This document shows, one piece after another, positions 53,663-64,000 of a DNA stretch of 64,000 nt. The position numbers and the translations under genes were made by a program. This stretch comes from Tetraselmis striata (lineage: Eukaryota; Chlorophyta; Chlorodendrophyceae; Chlorodendrales; Chlorodendraceae), in NCBI GenBank assembly GCA_006384855.1, contig VCJN01001402.1, positions 62,001-126,000 of the forward strand, read 5' to 3'. Position 1 is the first letter of the stretch; every line of letters starts with the position of its first letter. The notes under the pieces are model-generated. The model was not told where the DNA came from and did not search any database. It was given only the letters and a program-made list of their open reading frames with translations.

Positions 53663-54837
53663 AGTGATTACATGCGCTAGACGCAACATTCAAGAAATCC
53701 ACACAGAAATCCGGAAGGAAATCCAGAAGGAAATCCAGCTACGGGCCAACAGAGGCGGGAACCGCCATGGTAGCCACGCACCGACTAGGCATCGCCACCA
53801 GCCAGCCGCCGCTCCACGCAGTAGGGACGCTCTCCCCAGCACACAATCCCGGGCCACTCCAGTAGCGGCACTAGGCCGAATGTAATGTGAAGGCGCCGAC
53901 AGGAAAGGAGCTTCGAAGTTGAGGTCTCGCAGCAAGGAGCGGAAGTGGGGGGGGGTCCAACCCAGAACGGGGCGCCACGGGCGTGCAACAGACGCAGGCC
54001 ACCCAACACCAGATGCGCCGCCAGCTCGGTCGCGTCCTTTTCCGCCAAACGTAGAACGCCTTCCCCAGCACAACATCCCGGGCCACTCCAATAGCGGCGC
54101 TGAGCCGAATGTGATGTGGAGGCGCCAACATGACATGAAGGGAGAAAGTGCTCAACGAGTAGGGAATGCAGAGCCGACCGGGCCAGCAACGACGTAAGAC
54201 GCCGGTGTCCAGCGCGCTTTGTTCCGCCCAGCGCCAGATCCGCCGCCAGCTCGGTCACGTCCCCTTCCGCCGAACGTAGAACTCCCTTCCCAACACAACA
54301 TCCCGGGCCAGTCCAATAGCGGCACTAGGCCGAATGTGATGTGGAGGCGCCGACATGACAGGAAGGGGGAGGGTGCTCAGATAACAACGAACATGGACTT
54401 GACCGGACCGGCAACGACGTAAGACGCCGGTGTCCAGCGCACGTTGTTCCGCCCAGCGCTAGATCCGCCGCCAGCTCGGTCGCGTCCCCTTCCGCCGAAC
54501 GTAGAACTCGCTTCCCAGCACAACATCCCGGGCCACTCCAATAGCGGCACTAGGCCGAATGTGATGTGGAGGCGCCGACAGGACATGAAGGGAGAGGGTG
54601 CTCAGAGAACAGCGAACATGGACTTGACCGGACCAGCAACGACGTAAGACGCCGGTGTCCAGCTCACACTGCTCCTCCGCGGAAGTGGCAGCACGGGCGG
54701 GGCCAAGGCTACGAAGGCGCCACCCGTGCACGATCCCGGCCGCCATCCCCAGCCGGGGGTGGAGGCGGAGGAAGGGCCCGCGATTCCGAGGGCCGAGGAC
54801 GGTCGTCGGGCCCGCCCAGGCGGCGGTGGGTGGGTTC
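53663..54837 (-). mobile_element. Repeat element R2 (full copy of family R)
   Basis: Flanked by the 13-bp duplication TCAATATGGTAAT (53650-53662 and 54838-54850), a different target from R1. Same layout as R1, with GATTACATGCGCTAG at the left, three 225-bp tandem units (near 54015, 54241 and 54466) and a G-rich right end. No coding sequence. Confidence 0.85.
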
Positions 54838-54959
54838 TCAATATGGTAATTCCCCTACCTCTTGGGCTGAGCGGAGGAGAAGGAGAGCCGCGTCCGAAAT
54901 CGCCTGGAATACGTGAGAATCAATACCGGTTGCAATACGGTTTTATCACGGATTTTTAG

Positions 54960-55216
54960 GCGTCCGTCCTCCGTCCTCCGTCCGTCCTCGTGTGATGCGT
55001 CTTCGTGAATGAACCGTCATACGTTCGATCTGTGCTCGTTTGATTTCTAGGCACTCCTACCACAGTCCGTTAAAATCTTGCGACTAAGACGGATCTATCG
55101 TGAATTATACCGGAAACATACTGCAAAAATCACGAATGTCCGTCCTCCGTCCTCCGTCATACGCGCTTCGTGTATGAACCGTCATACACTCGGTGTTCGG
55201 TCGTTTGATTTCACGG
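54960..55216. repeat. Direct repeats of about 80-90 bp
   Basis: 54960-55050 and 55138-55216 share CGTCCTCCGTCCTCCGTC, GAACCGTCATAC and CGTTTGATTTC. Confidence 0.8.
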
Positions 55217-55625
55217 TACAGGTACGAGGACGGTAAGGTTCTGAATGGATGCGCGTGTATTCTAGCCCAGGCACGCCATATATTCGTCTGAAACGCCAAA
55301 ATAACGCGGCACCGCAGCGCGTTTTTACTGCTGAATCAGCAAGCGAGACTCGCCCTCTTTATTTATACAGCGACTATATATATACGGTGGTCCGAGTATA
55401 TTATTACATGAGCTAGCAGCAGAATATATGCTGTAAAATGATGCTGTAAAAAGGGGTCGCCACGGTGCGGGGGCAGTCCGCCGACCCGGGGCCCGGCGTC
55501 CGTCGACGGACGGGCGACGGTCGAACGACGGCGTCCGGCGTCCGGTGCCGGTACAGGCGGCGGGCGTGGCGATTCGCGCCGTGCCCGCCCCGTAGACCTG
55601 ACGACCGGCCCGACCTGCGCGGCCT

Positions 55626-55924
55626 CGTGCGGGATGCGGGCCGCCTGTAGGCGGCTTGTACTGTATTGCTGATCTTGTAGTGCTGCTTTTTTTTTTGGCA
55701 ATACAACTTTTAGCGGTGGGTTGGGTACCGGCCTTGTTGTAATGCACGCCAGTAGTCAGCGGCCCGCTTTTACGCGGCTTGCAGATTTAATCTGTTTTAC
55801 AAAATAATCTCTTTTGAAAAATAAATTACTGCCAAATCTAACCCTAAAAGCATTATTACCTGGAAACAACAGTATTACAAGATCAACACTGCAAGCCGGC
55901 TAAAAGCGGCCCGCATCCCGCACC
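55626..55924. repeat. Imperfect inverted repeat, arms about 60 bp
   Basis: The left arm 55626-55690 (GTGCGGGATGCGGGCCGC, GCGGCTTGTA, GATCTTGTAGTGCTG) is matched by the reverse complement of 55866-55924. A third partial arm is at 55759-55783 (GCGGCCCGCTTTTACGCGGC). The loop is AT-rich. Confidence 0.75.
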
Positions 55925-56475
55925 ACGCTCAACCCAAGAGGTAGGGGCACCTCCACAAATCCCCGGCGCGAAGCGCCGCTTAGTCCGACTAATATGCAGG
56001 TAATAAATACAAAAAGGGTAAAAAACGGGCCGGTGTCCCGCGGAAGATGACAGCACTATTATCCACTGGTGCGCAGATGTCGCGGTGTAGGTTCGTAATT
56101 GTAACGCCAGCTGCGCGGGCGCGAGCACCACTGCGCGCCCGCAACGACCGCGCGCGGGCCTGGCGGATGTTATCGCTCCGCCAAGCCCGACGCGGTCGAT
56201 GCGGTCCATCGAAGTCAACACGTGCACCGACGTGAGCATCGTTGACATCTGGAGCAGAGAAAGGAGAGAAAGCGAATACCACATACTTACTCTCCTGCAT
56301 GTCGCCAGCGACCGGATGTGACTCCAACAGCTACGAGAGTACGCTCATAGTATCTTCTCCTCGTTTCCGCCGGGGACGATTGCACGAGTTTTGCGCGTAT
56401 CCGCAGCGACCTGCCAGCCCAGCGCACGTCAACCTCCGCGCCATTCCGCACTGATACGTGTGGCAGTCGCCAACC

Positions 56476-59400
56476 ATGGCGAGCGGGGCTAGCCAGCGCA
56501 GGCTGCCCGCAGTATTCCATGTTTGGCTGACCGCCAAACCGGGAGGTCGGGATGAAAATATTCAGTTGGAGATATCAGAGGGAGGTGTGAAGCTGTTGCA
56601 TCTGAACGGAACGGTACGGCTGCACGCACTCACATCTCCCAGCAACAGGTCATCACGCTGACTAGGTCCCCGCAGTTATTCTGGTCGTTCATCCGCTCAG
56701 GACCATCCCATGACCAATGCATCAGTGCGCATCCATTGAGCAGTGCCTGGCGTGCTTGCGTGTGTGCAGGCGATAGACTCCTTTCCGTTTGCCGTGATAT
56801 CGAAATGGCTGCCAGCGGAGCTGCGCACGCAGAACCCTGGTACGAGTTGCTATTCCGCTCGCGTGCAGGGGGGCGCTCTCCAAGCTGTGTGCTGCATTTG
56901 CATGCGCGCGGTGCTGCTGCATGGCGCTCTTGTCGCTCTAGCAGGGCCGACCGAGGCAGCAGGGTCTCCCGTGTTGCTATTGCATATTCAGACAGCCATT
57001 TACACCGCCCCTCCCGCAGGCGCGCCAGAGTGCTTCGACCTGCAGATTCAGACTACCAATGGGCCAAAGGATCTTCGAATGCGTGCATCCAGCCCGGACC
57101 AGGTGGAGGAGATCGTCTCAGTGCTGATGAAGACCGCAAATGTCCGTCGTGTTTCCATCTGAACCCGCTGGTTTTGGCCACCTTTCATCAGGCTGCCCCA
57201 ACTAGTTCCCATGGCCTTGGGCTTGGACTTTTCCTGCTGATCAAACCAACATGGGGTTCATCTCCCACGCAGGCGGTGGCCGAATCGAGTGCGGAGGAGC
57301 CTCTGGGCGAGACCATGTCTGCATTAAGGTCCACCGCCCCGGCCAAGCTGGCGCAGCTCCGCAGTCCGGCACGTACCATGCAGCCACCGCCGCAGACCGG
57401 GCCATACAACCCTCTGCATCACTTCCCCACCGCATCATCCATGCCAGGTGGGGCGCCCGGCCCTCCTTGCATGCCATGAGCATGGATCTCCAGTGCATGG
57501 TGCATGCATGAGACGCGGACAGTCCTCTCACTAACCCACGGGACATGTCGTGCACTGCAGGCGCCTCCAGCATGCCAACAAGAGGCGGTCCTAGGTCACC
57601 CATGGGGCCTATCCGACGCTCGGGCAACCTGGGCCCTGACGCGGACATCGGAACGCCTCCATCTCGCCGCCGGGTGCAGCATCTCTGCAGACATTCCCAG
57701 TCGCACATGCACTACATCTGCGCTATCCAAATCTGCCCCCATCAGTTGCTCAGCGCTGGGCCTGTTTCTATGTTTGCAGGTCGACATCGGCTCGTTGGCG
57801 CTGCCACGCGGGGACGGCGGTGAGAGCGCTGGGCTGGGTGCGGAGGCACGGAGCCAGCTGCGATTCCTGGAGGACATGGTGCGGCGCTTGAGTGAAGAGC
57901 TGTCCAGGGTGCAGATGGCGGACCAGCCGGCCGGAGCCACGGCAGACAGCGCCACCGCGCCTCCGGCATTCCTGGAGGTGTGCACGGGGACCGCCCGGCT
58001 CCTGCTACCTGCCACCCACAGAAGCACACCGCACTGCCGTCAAATTCAGCACCGCTGATCACACGATGCGTGTCTGCCGTTCTGGCAGGGGGTCGCCGGG
58101 AACGCGCCGCTTCCGCTGTGGCTGAGTGACCCAAAGTACTTGAGCCCTCTACTGGTGGCTTATGACAAGCACCTTAACACACAGGTGGTCATGTCCCCGG
58201 CTCGTCGCAAAGCAGCGCCTGGCATGTGTGCGTCACCCGAATGAGATTCCTCACCTCTATGGTGTCGTGGCATCTATCAGGAGAAAACTGCCAAGCAAGC
58301 GTCGGAGAAGATATCCGGCCTGGAGCGCGCGATCTTGCAAATCACCGCCGAGAATGAGAAGCTCGCAGAGGAGGTGGCGAACCAGAACAGGCTGCTGTCC
58401 AAGCATGCGGAGGCGCAGAACAACGCTCTCGGCGCTGACAATAGGTCGACGACGCATGCTGTGCCTGCGTGTGTATAAATCTGGGCCCATTTGATTCCAA
58501 TTTGACACCTCCCACCCCTCCACGCCAACGCGTCACTGAGCTGTGCGGCCGCGGCCCTCAGGGACACTATTGATCGCCTGGAGTTGCTGGTGCAAGAGAA
58601 CGATCTTCTCACGCATCAACAGGCAGAGCTGGAGGCCGAGATTGCGCGCCTGATGGGTATTGCTGCCCGCTAGGATTGACTCCGTGAGCGATCTTATTCC
58701 CAGGTACTTTTGCAGCCTTCGTGTCTCAGCTGACCGCGCTGCGTTTGCTGTACTCTGCCAAGGGCGGATGGAGGAGAGGACTCGCGAACACGTCCAGGCG
58801 GCGCAGGACAACTCGCACCTGCACGCCAAACTCCGGGGCATGCAGGTGCGGCTGGCGGAAGCGGAGGCGCGGGCAGGCCGCTTCAAAGCGCTCGCGAAAC
58901 GGGAGGAGCATCGAGCCCAGCTGGCGCAAGGTCCTGCGGCCGCGGCATCCGCCTCGGACAATCGCCAGGCCGACATGGGGGCGCCTGCGCCAAGCGTGGA
59001 CTCCTCGGTGCGCCAGCAGCTGCGGGAGCGCGAGGAGGACCTTGCGGCGAGCGCATCGGAGCTGTCCAATCTGAGGCAGCAGCTCATGCAGGTCCTGGGC
59101 TCAAACAACGCCCTCCAGGTACGCGCACTCGCGCGCGTGCATCAAGGCGATTGGTGCCGCGTAGAGCTCTGCTCTGATGCATTGATGGAAATGCCGGGGT
59201 CCACTTCCAGCACAGGTCCCTAATGGCCTCTCTGCTGTGCCGCCCGCAGGCCCAGGTGGCTTCACTGCAAGAGCAGAACGACGCTGCGCAGGGGGCGGCG
59301 GCAGCGGCACAAGCCGAGGCCGAGGAGTTGCGAGGGGCCCTGGCCAACATGGACAGCCGCCTTACGTCCTTCCACCGCAAGGACGCGGAGGTGTATGCTC

Positions 59401-61517
59401 GCATCAAAGAGGCGATGGAGCAGGCGGAGCAGGCCAAGCTTGCGAGGGACGCCAGCCAAGGCCGGGAGGTGATGCTCAAGCACGAGGTGGGAATACGACC
59501 CGCCCGCGCAATGACCCAATGCATGAGATCTTGTACGTTCCACACTGCGCATGTGCCACCGCGGTAATTAAGTGTGAGGCTGGCTGGATGGCTGTTGGCA
59601 TGTCTGGGGCAACAGAACGAGAGCCTGCGCGGGAAGCTTGCGCAGCTGGTTTGCCAGCTGGAGGAGCGCTACGAGGCGGAAGCTGAGATCCGCGAGAGCG
59701 GCCTCCGGAGTGACCTGGACGCCAGGACCGTGCAGGTTGAAGACCTGAAGATGCAGATCGCAGAGCTTGAGGCGTCGTTTGCGCGAAAGGAGCGGGACAT
59801 GGAGTCCCTGCGGCAAGAGAAAGCCGGGGTGCTTGCGCAGCTGGAGAACGTGCCGATGAGTGACCGGAACCTGGGCGGTGGGGCCGCCACGCTGGTCAAC
59901 ATGGAGAGGATCAAAGACATGCAGAAAAAGGTGGGTGGCTAAGGCAGCACAAAATCGTCTGGCACGTTTGAGAACCTTTGCCGCCTCTCATCGGCTGCTC
60001 AGCGCTCACTGCCTGCTTTGCCGCGCTGGCCTTCTAGGTCGACGCGGCCGAGGCGGCGGCTGAAACAGCCAAGCGAGAGCTTCAGCACGCGACCAGGGCG
60101 GCAACTCTTGAGCGGCAAAAGCTGCAGGCTGAGGTATGGTGTCCGCTGCCCTGGATGTCGGCCAGGTGCAGCCTATGTGCCCCTCCAAAGGCGTTCCGCA
60201 GGGGAACCTTGCCGTCCGTCGCAGTGATTTCCGGCTCACACATCGCGCATCCAACAGGTTGTTGCTTTGATTCACAAGCAAAGCGAGCTGGAGAGCGTTC
60301 TTGCCAAAGCACAGGGGGATCTGTCCAAGGTACGGTGGCATTGACGCCCCATGCATGTAAGGAACTGGTTGCAGCATACACGGGACGCTGTCGCCAGTGA
60401 AGCGAGCTCGGCCATGACTGCCTTGCCGCTCACGTTTTTGTCTTTGATTAGGCCCAGCTTGAAGCGGAGCGAGCGCGGCGGAATGAGCTAGACATCCGGC
60501 AGCAGCGAATTAAGGCACGGAGGGCCGCCCGTGCCGAAGACCAAACCCCATCGACCAGCAAGGGCCGCCCACGAAACTCGAAACCCTTCTGAGCCGCCTC
60601 GCTGTTCGTGACTCCCCACGCAGGCGGACAACCAGTTCAAGGCGGCGCTAGACACCGTATCCCGGGAGCGTGATGCCGACATGCGCCGATTGTCCAGCCG
60701 CCTGGATGATGCCAACGCCATGCTTTCGAAATGCAACATCGAGCACAGCAAGGCACTGGAGGCGTACGAGGCTCAGGTCGCGCAGTGGCGGGAGGAGGCA
60801 ATGTATCTGCGCGAGAAAATGTCGGGCATCGATGCCGAACATCAGCAGGTACGGGGGGCGGGGGCCATTCTGCTCCTTTTTTTTCGCAATCGGCAAGTAT
60901 CGTCCGAGTGTGGCAGGTCAAGTCCGTATGTGGTCTGGTCTGTGTGGTATGTCGTCAGGTCTGTGAGCGTATGTGTGTGCTTGTTGAAAGGACCTCACGC
61001 GTGTTCGCAAAGAAAAAACCTCGGGAAGCCTGGACGCCAGCCATCAGCAAGAAGCGCAGCCATCCATTGCGGAGGAAGTGCGGCAGCAGGTCGCTGCCAT
61101 GTTGAAGACAGAGGAGCGGCTGCTGACTGAGCGAATGGAGCTGCGCCTGGCGCTTGATCGCGCTCAGCTTCAGCGGACGCGCGCAGTCAGAGCGAAAGAA
61201 AACGCGGAGGGCAAGTGCAAGCTCCTACGGAATCAGTGTGATTCCTTACAGGTAAAGGGGCGCTGCAAAATGACGCGAGTAGCGAGTAGCGCCTATGTAA
61301 CGCGAGTACGCGAGTACACAAGAAGTACCTGTTTGATGTGCGGTAATAGATGTGTGGCCGGCAGAGTGTTTGACTGACTCGCGTGTGACCCGTTCCGCAG
61401 GAGCTTCTGTTTGCATCAGGGGCCAAAGCAGCAGGTGCTGCCGACATCCGCCACTCGGGTCAGAAACAGCAGCGGTCACGGTCTCGCGGGGCGTCAAACC
61501 GTTTCAGGCAGCGGTGA
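56476..61517 (+). CDS. Large coiled-coil protein, function unknown
   Basis: Eighteen exons fit: 56476-56613, 56770-56839, 57020 to about 57141, 57273-57447, 57561-57673, 57780-57977, 58089-58184, 58281-58444, 58562-58656, 58763-59118, 59250-59486, 59616-59930, 60038-60133, 60258-60329, 60452-60514, 60624-60848, 61048-61251 and 61401-61517, totalling about 951 aa. The first 100 residues (FHVWLTAKPGG, FAVISKWLP, FDLQIQTTNGPKDLRM, VEEIVSVLMKTA) look like a small beta-rich domain, perhaps PH-like. A Ser/Pro-rich linker follows, then WLSDPKYLSPLLVAYD, then almost continuous coiled coil to a basic RSRSRG tail. Probably a structural or tethering protein (cytoskeleton or basal body); I do not recognise the family. 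The intron after exon 15 has a GC donor. The exon 3 end has two candidate donors. A TGTAA signal follows 20 bp after the stop. Confidence 0.75.
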
Positions 61518-61536
61518 CGCATGCCCCGTTGTCATC

Positions 61537-61541
61537 TGTAA
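61537..61541 (+). terminator. TGTAA polyadenylation signal of the large coiled-coil gene
   Basis: TGTAA 20 bp after the stop at 61515-61517. Confidence 0.5.
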
Positions 61542-62159
61542 TCCACGCGGCTTTATGACACGCTTTGTTTCATGCACGCCGCCATCCATTAACCATTAGC
61601 ACTATGATCGCGAAGTACCACCCCTCACCCACCTTGCTTCCGGGTCGCACTGTGTTTTGGGATACCTCTCTTCGTACAGGTAGTCGTCACTGACTGTACC
61701 CTTGCGGGGGATGCTTCCTTACGGCGTAGAGGCGGGACGCCACAGACTCGAATATTGTGCACACCTCTAATCGAGAACATCCAGTACCCCTTCTGCGGAT
61801 CAAGTGCTGTAGTGATCACGACTGCCATCTCCGCTGATCGTATCAGTTCTCTCGGAAACATAATGGTGGCGTACGGTGGCTTCCTGACACCACGATGTCT
61901 GTCAGGCGCGCGGCGCTGTCGCAGCGGTACCCGTAGTGGCTGTGTGACCCGTTCGCATGGGCAACAGGGATGTTAAAAGGAGTAGTCGCTGTTATATTTT
62001 GGAGTGTTATCATAGCGACTAAGGTCTAGCGACTATTGTTGCACATTCTCTGGCGATATCTCGCCGTGGCATTTTGGAAAATAATTATGGCATCTGCCAT
62101 CTGCGCTAAATCCGAAATAAATCAAAAACATTTCAAATATTCATCGCAAACAGTACAGA

Positions 62160-62515
62160 ATTTTTTGCAATTAAAGGCCGATTCTCACCGCTGGGTTTCA
62201 AATCTTCCGCAGCAGGGCAGGCGCGAAGGCGCCCGATGCCCGGCTCAGCACGGCCGGACCGCGATACGCGTGTGATGCCCGGGGGGCGGGGGAAGGCGGT
62301 GGGGGGGGGGGGGGGGGGGGTTCGCATTGGTCGAACCATTGGCCCGCTCGCTCGACGGTACAGGTACCGGTGCGCGCTGTTGCTGCCCCTCCCCTCCCCT
62401 CCGGCCTGTATGAATCAGTCCGGGGCCGCCCGCCCAGAGATGGGCATGATGACGGGGAAGTTCAAAATCTGAAATCCCATGGCGAGAATCGGGCCTTCAT
62501 TGTAAATACTAACAT
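62160..62515. repeat. Imperfect inverted repeat, arms about 45 bp
   Basis: The reverse complement of 62163-62207 (GATTTGAAACCCAGCGGTGA, then GAATCGGCCTTTAATTGC) resembles 62466-62512 (AATCTGAAATCCCATGGCGA, then GAATCGGGCCTTCATTGTA). The arms flank a G tract. Confidence 0.65.
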
Positions 62516-63313
62516 AAAACTCGATTCCATCAGTTCTGAAGAATCGGAAAGTTTTCTAGCTATAAAACATATATTTTATATTCAGTGCGGACACCCGAAT
62601 ATACTACAACTGAGCAAGATGCCACGCCGATACCAACAGCACCACAAAATGAAAAAAAAAGCTTATTACTCTGCAGTTGTGTCACCTCTGCTAGCTCCGC
62701 GTCTTTTTCTCCGCCTGCTGGCCTGGCGCAGCGCGCTCGACAAGCGGAATTTCCTTTGAAATATTATTGCTCGACCCTGGCGACAAAGCCAACAAGCTCG
62801 AGCTGATGCCGCGGGGATTGGCGGGTTTATGCTTGGTTTGTCGCTTTGGCACTTGAGCTGCTACACCGCAGATGGTTATGGGCTGCTGCTGCTGATGGCA
62901 TCGCTATGCTGATGCCAGCTTATCTACCGCTGTTGAGAGCTATGAGTGCGTTGTTGATGTTATCCTTTGCTGGATGAAACCGTAGCCTGGGACCCTGGTT
63001 GCCTTCCCTCGCAATCAAGCCATGATCGGAAAGCGAACCACGGCACGGCGCATCCTGCATGTGAGTGCGTTTCCCTCGCTGGTGTACCCTCCAGCACATG
63101 GTGGGGTGGTACAGCGAAGTTACCCGATCCTATTACTCAGGTTGTTCCATGCTGCTGAACTGAAGGGGCGCAAACACCACCAACTGCCTGCCTGGGCTCC
63201 ACTGGTCGTACTCCATATGTACGCGCACTCCAGCGCCTGACCCCAAGCCTGTAAGGGTAGTTGGTGTATAGCCGTGATTCTCGTCTGCTCAGTACAGGGC
63301 AAGCGGAACGCAT

Positions 63314-63385
63314 CCCCCCCCCCCCCCCCCCCCCCGACCCCCCCCCCCCCCCCAAAAAAAAAAAAACACACACACACAGACACAC
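63314..63385. repeat. Compound homopolymer tract C/A plus (CA)n
   Basis: About 22 C, GA, 16 C, 13 A, then a short CA repeat. It produces long but meaningless Pro/Gly open frames on both strands. Confidence 0.9.
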
Positions 63386-63643
63386 GACACATTGTCAAAC
63401 CTCGGCGCTCTCGATTTTTAAGCCACGCGCTGGATTCCTCAGTCAGCAGAAAGGGTTCGGATCAGCTGAAATTGAAATGCTCAAACCAGCAGCCAGCGAG
63501 GACAGTCACTGCAAGTAGCAACTAGCATAGTCGTCGGTCAGCGTGCCTGGTTGGTGGCATGCCTGCAGTCACAGATGGACGGACAATGGGAGGAGTGCAT
63601 GGATTCTGTGGTTTATTCTGTACATATGTACTACTCACAGTAA

Positions 63644-63648
63644 TTACA
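63644..63648 (-). terminator. TGTAA polyadenylation signal of the right-edge gene
   Basis: Minus-strand TGTAA, consistent in spacing with the other genes in the window. Confidence 0.4.
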
Positions 63649-63815
63649 GTGCTGGCTGCATCAGTAGCTGTATCAGTTGTTGATAAGACGAAAATGTCTG
63701 GCATCGGCGGCCATCAACTGATTGCATGGACATTGCTCAGTGGGAAGCGCAGAGCGCCTACTTCACTGACACGTGGTGAAGCTGCCAAACAAATCCGTGA
63801 CGGACCCGACGCAGG

Positions 63816-64000
63816 CTAGCAGGCATCACCAGGGGCGCTTCTGCGCTTGTTCTTCATGATGGCCTGCCCGACAATGGATGTAGACTGCTGTACCAAGTCC
63901 GCGTACTGCTGCATTCGCAGACGTGACAGTCCGAGGGAGTCTTCGCGCAGCTGGCTCACCGCCGCCAAGAGGGCAGTGCTCTGCAGACCGGTGTCACCAT
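63816..64000 (-). CDS. C-terminal end of an unknown gene (runs off right edge)
   Basis: The minus strand from the window edge is open to TAG at 63818-63816. It gives about 60 residues of helical text (LQSTALLAAVSQLREDSLGL, then LRMQQYADLVQQS, then VGQAIMKNKRRS) with coding-like composition. A minus-strand TGTAA at 63648-63644 lies about 170 bp downstream. The rest of the gene is outside the window, so no family can be named. Confidence 0.55.
   Translation of the reverse strand, partial: GDTGLQSTALLAAVSQLREDSLGLSRLRMQQYADLVQQSTSIVGQAIMKNKRRSAPGDAC

Larger units (their letters stand above)
54851..56475. other. Intergenic stretch upstream of the large coiled-coil gene
   Basis: No gene recognised. 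It holds a pair of CCGTCCTCCGTCCTCCGTC-containing direct repeats (54960-55050 and 55138-55216), a GC-rich region (55450-55660), and inverted repeat arms (55626-55690, 55866-55924). The motif CCCTACCTCTTGGG occurs at about 54853 and inverted at about 55937. Confidence 0.5.
61542..63815. other. Intergenic stretch between coiled-coil gene and right-edge gene
   Basis: No gene recognised. It contains an inverted repeat (62150-62520), a G tract (62301-62320), and a compound C/A/CA low-complexity tract (63314-63385). Frames at 62370-62806 and 63022-63240 look non-coding. Confidence 0.5.

Noticed and set aside
63120..63398. Minus-strand frame with poly-Gly and poly-Phe/Cys-Val repeats
   Set aside because: Produced entirely by the C/A/CA low-complexity tract.

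Overview
The window is nuclear DNA of a GC-rich, intron-rich unicellular plant-lineage organism, most likely a chlorophyte green alga (genus not determinable from sequence alone). The evidence is short GT-AG introns of about 50-200 bp in every gene, plant-type versions of several proteins (a CYP65/PUB49-like cyclophilin, CLASP, and a RING protein with a C-terminal block known from plants), and TGTAA polyadenylation signals downstream of most stop codons. I see no rRNA, convincing tRNA, CRISPR array or bacterial operon.

Host genes, left to right: 5'-partial PPIL2-like cyclophilin (+, 88-3239); TruA-type tRNA pseudouridine synthase (-, 8336-5969, 10 exons); GTPBP1/2-type GTPase (+, 15481-18118, 9 exons); homeodomain protein (-, about 20450-18603); coiled-coil protein with a Cys-rich tail (+, 22762-25512, 10 exons); RING protein (-, about 27355-25995); CLASP (+, 29129-34863, 16 exons); pirin (-, 36213-35047, 3 exons); a large coiled-coil protein of unknown role (+, 56476-61517, 18 exons); and the C-terminal end of a gene running off the right edge (-, 64000-63816). 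I assembled exons by hand from splice sites, reading frame and family knowledge.

Two blocks are mobile DNA. Block 1 (about 8.6-14.4 kb) holds a 1.2-kb repeat element (family R), an LTR-like repeat pair, an inverted partial R copy, and a tyrosine-recombinase element with split direct repeats. The recombinase element encodes a Gag-like protein and a recombinase but no reverse transcriptase. It sits exactly at the R copy's end and has separated that copy's 13-bp target-site duplication. Block 2 (about 37.4-54.9 kb) holds four units: a Ty3/gypsy element with identical 434-bp LTRs and a TACCT target-site duplication but an inverted gag-pol interior; a decayed spliced gene with a DGGPD motif; a second, decayed gypsy element; and a 5'-truncated LINE with a 14-bp target-site duplication. 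A second full R copy follows.

The most interesting signals are: (i) a Dam-like N6-adenine-methyltransferase-type domain in the gypsy polyprotein ahead of the protease, present in both gypsy copies; (ii) in two unrelated retroelements, Gag-like and downstream ORFs in one frame separated by a single TGA followed by CGG, a known readthrough context; (iii) the reverse-transcriptase-less Gag plus recombinase element; (iv) the inverted gypsy interior; and (v) the R family with 13-bp target-site duplications at all three copies.
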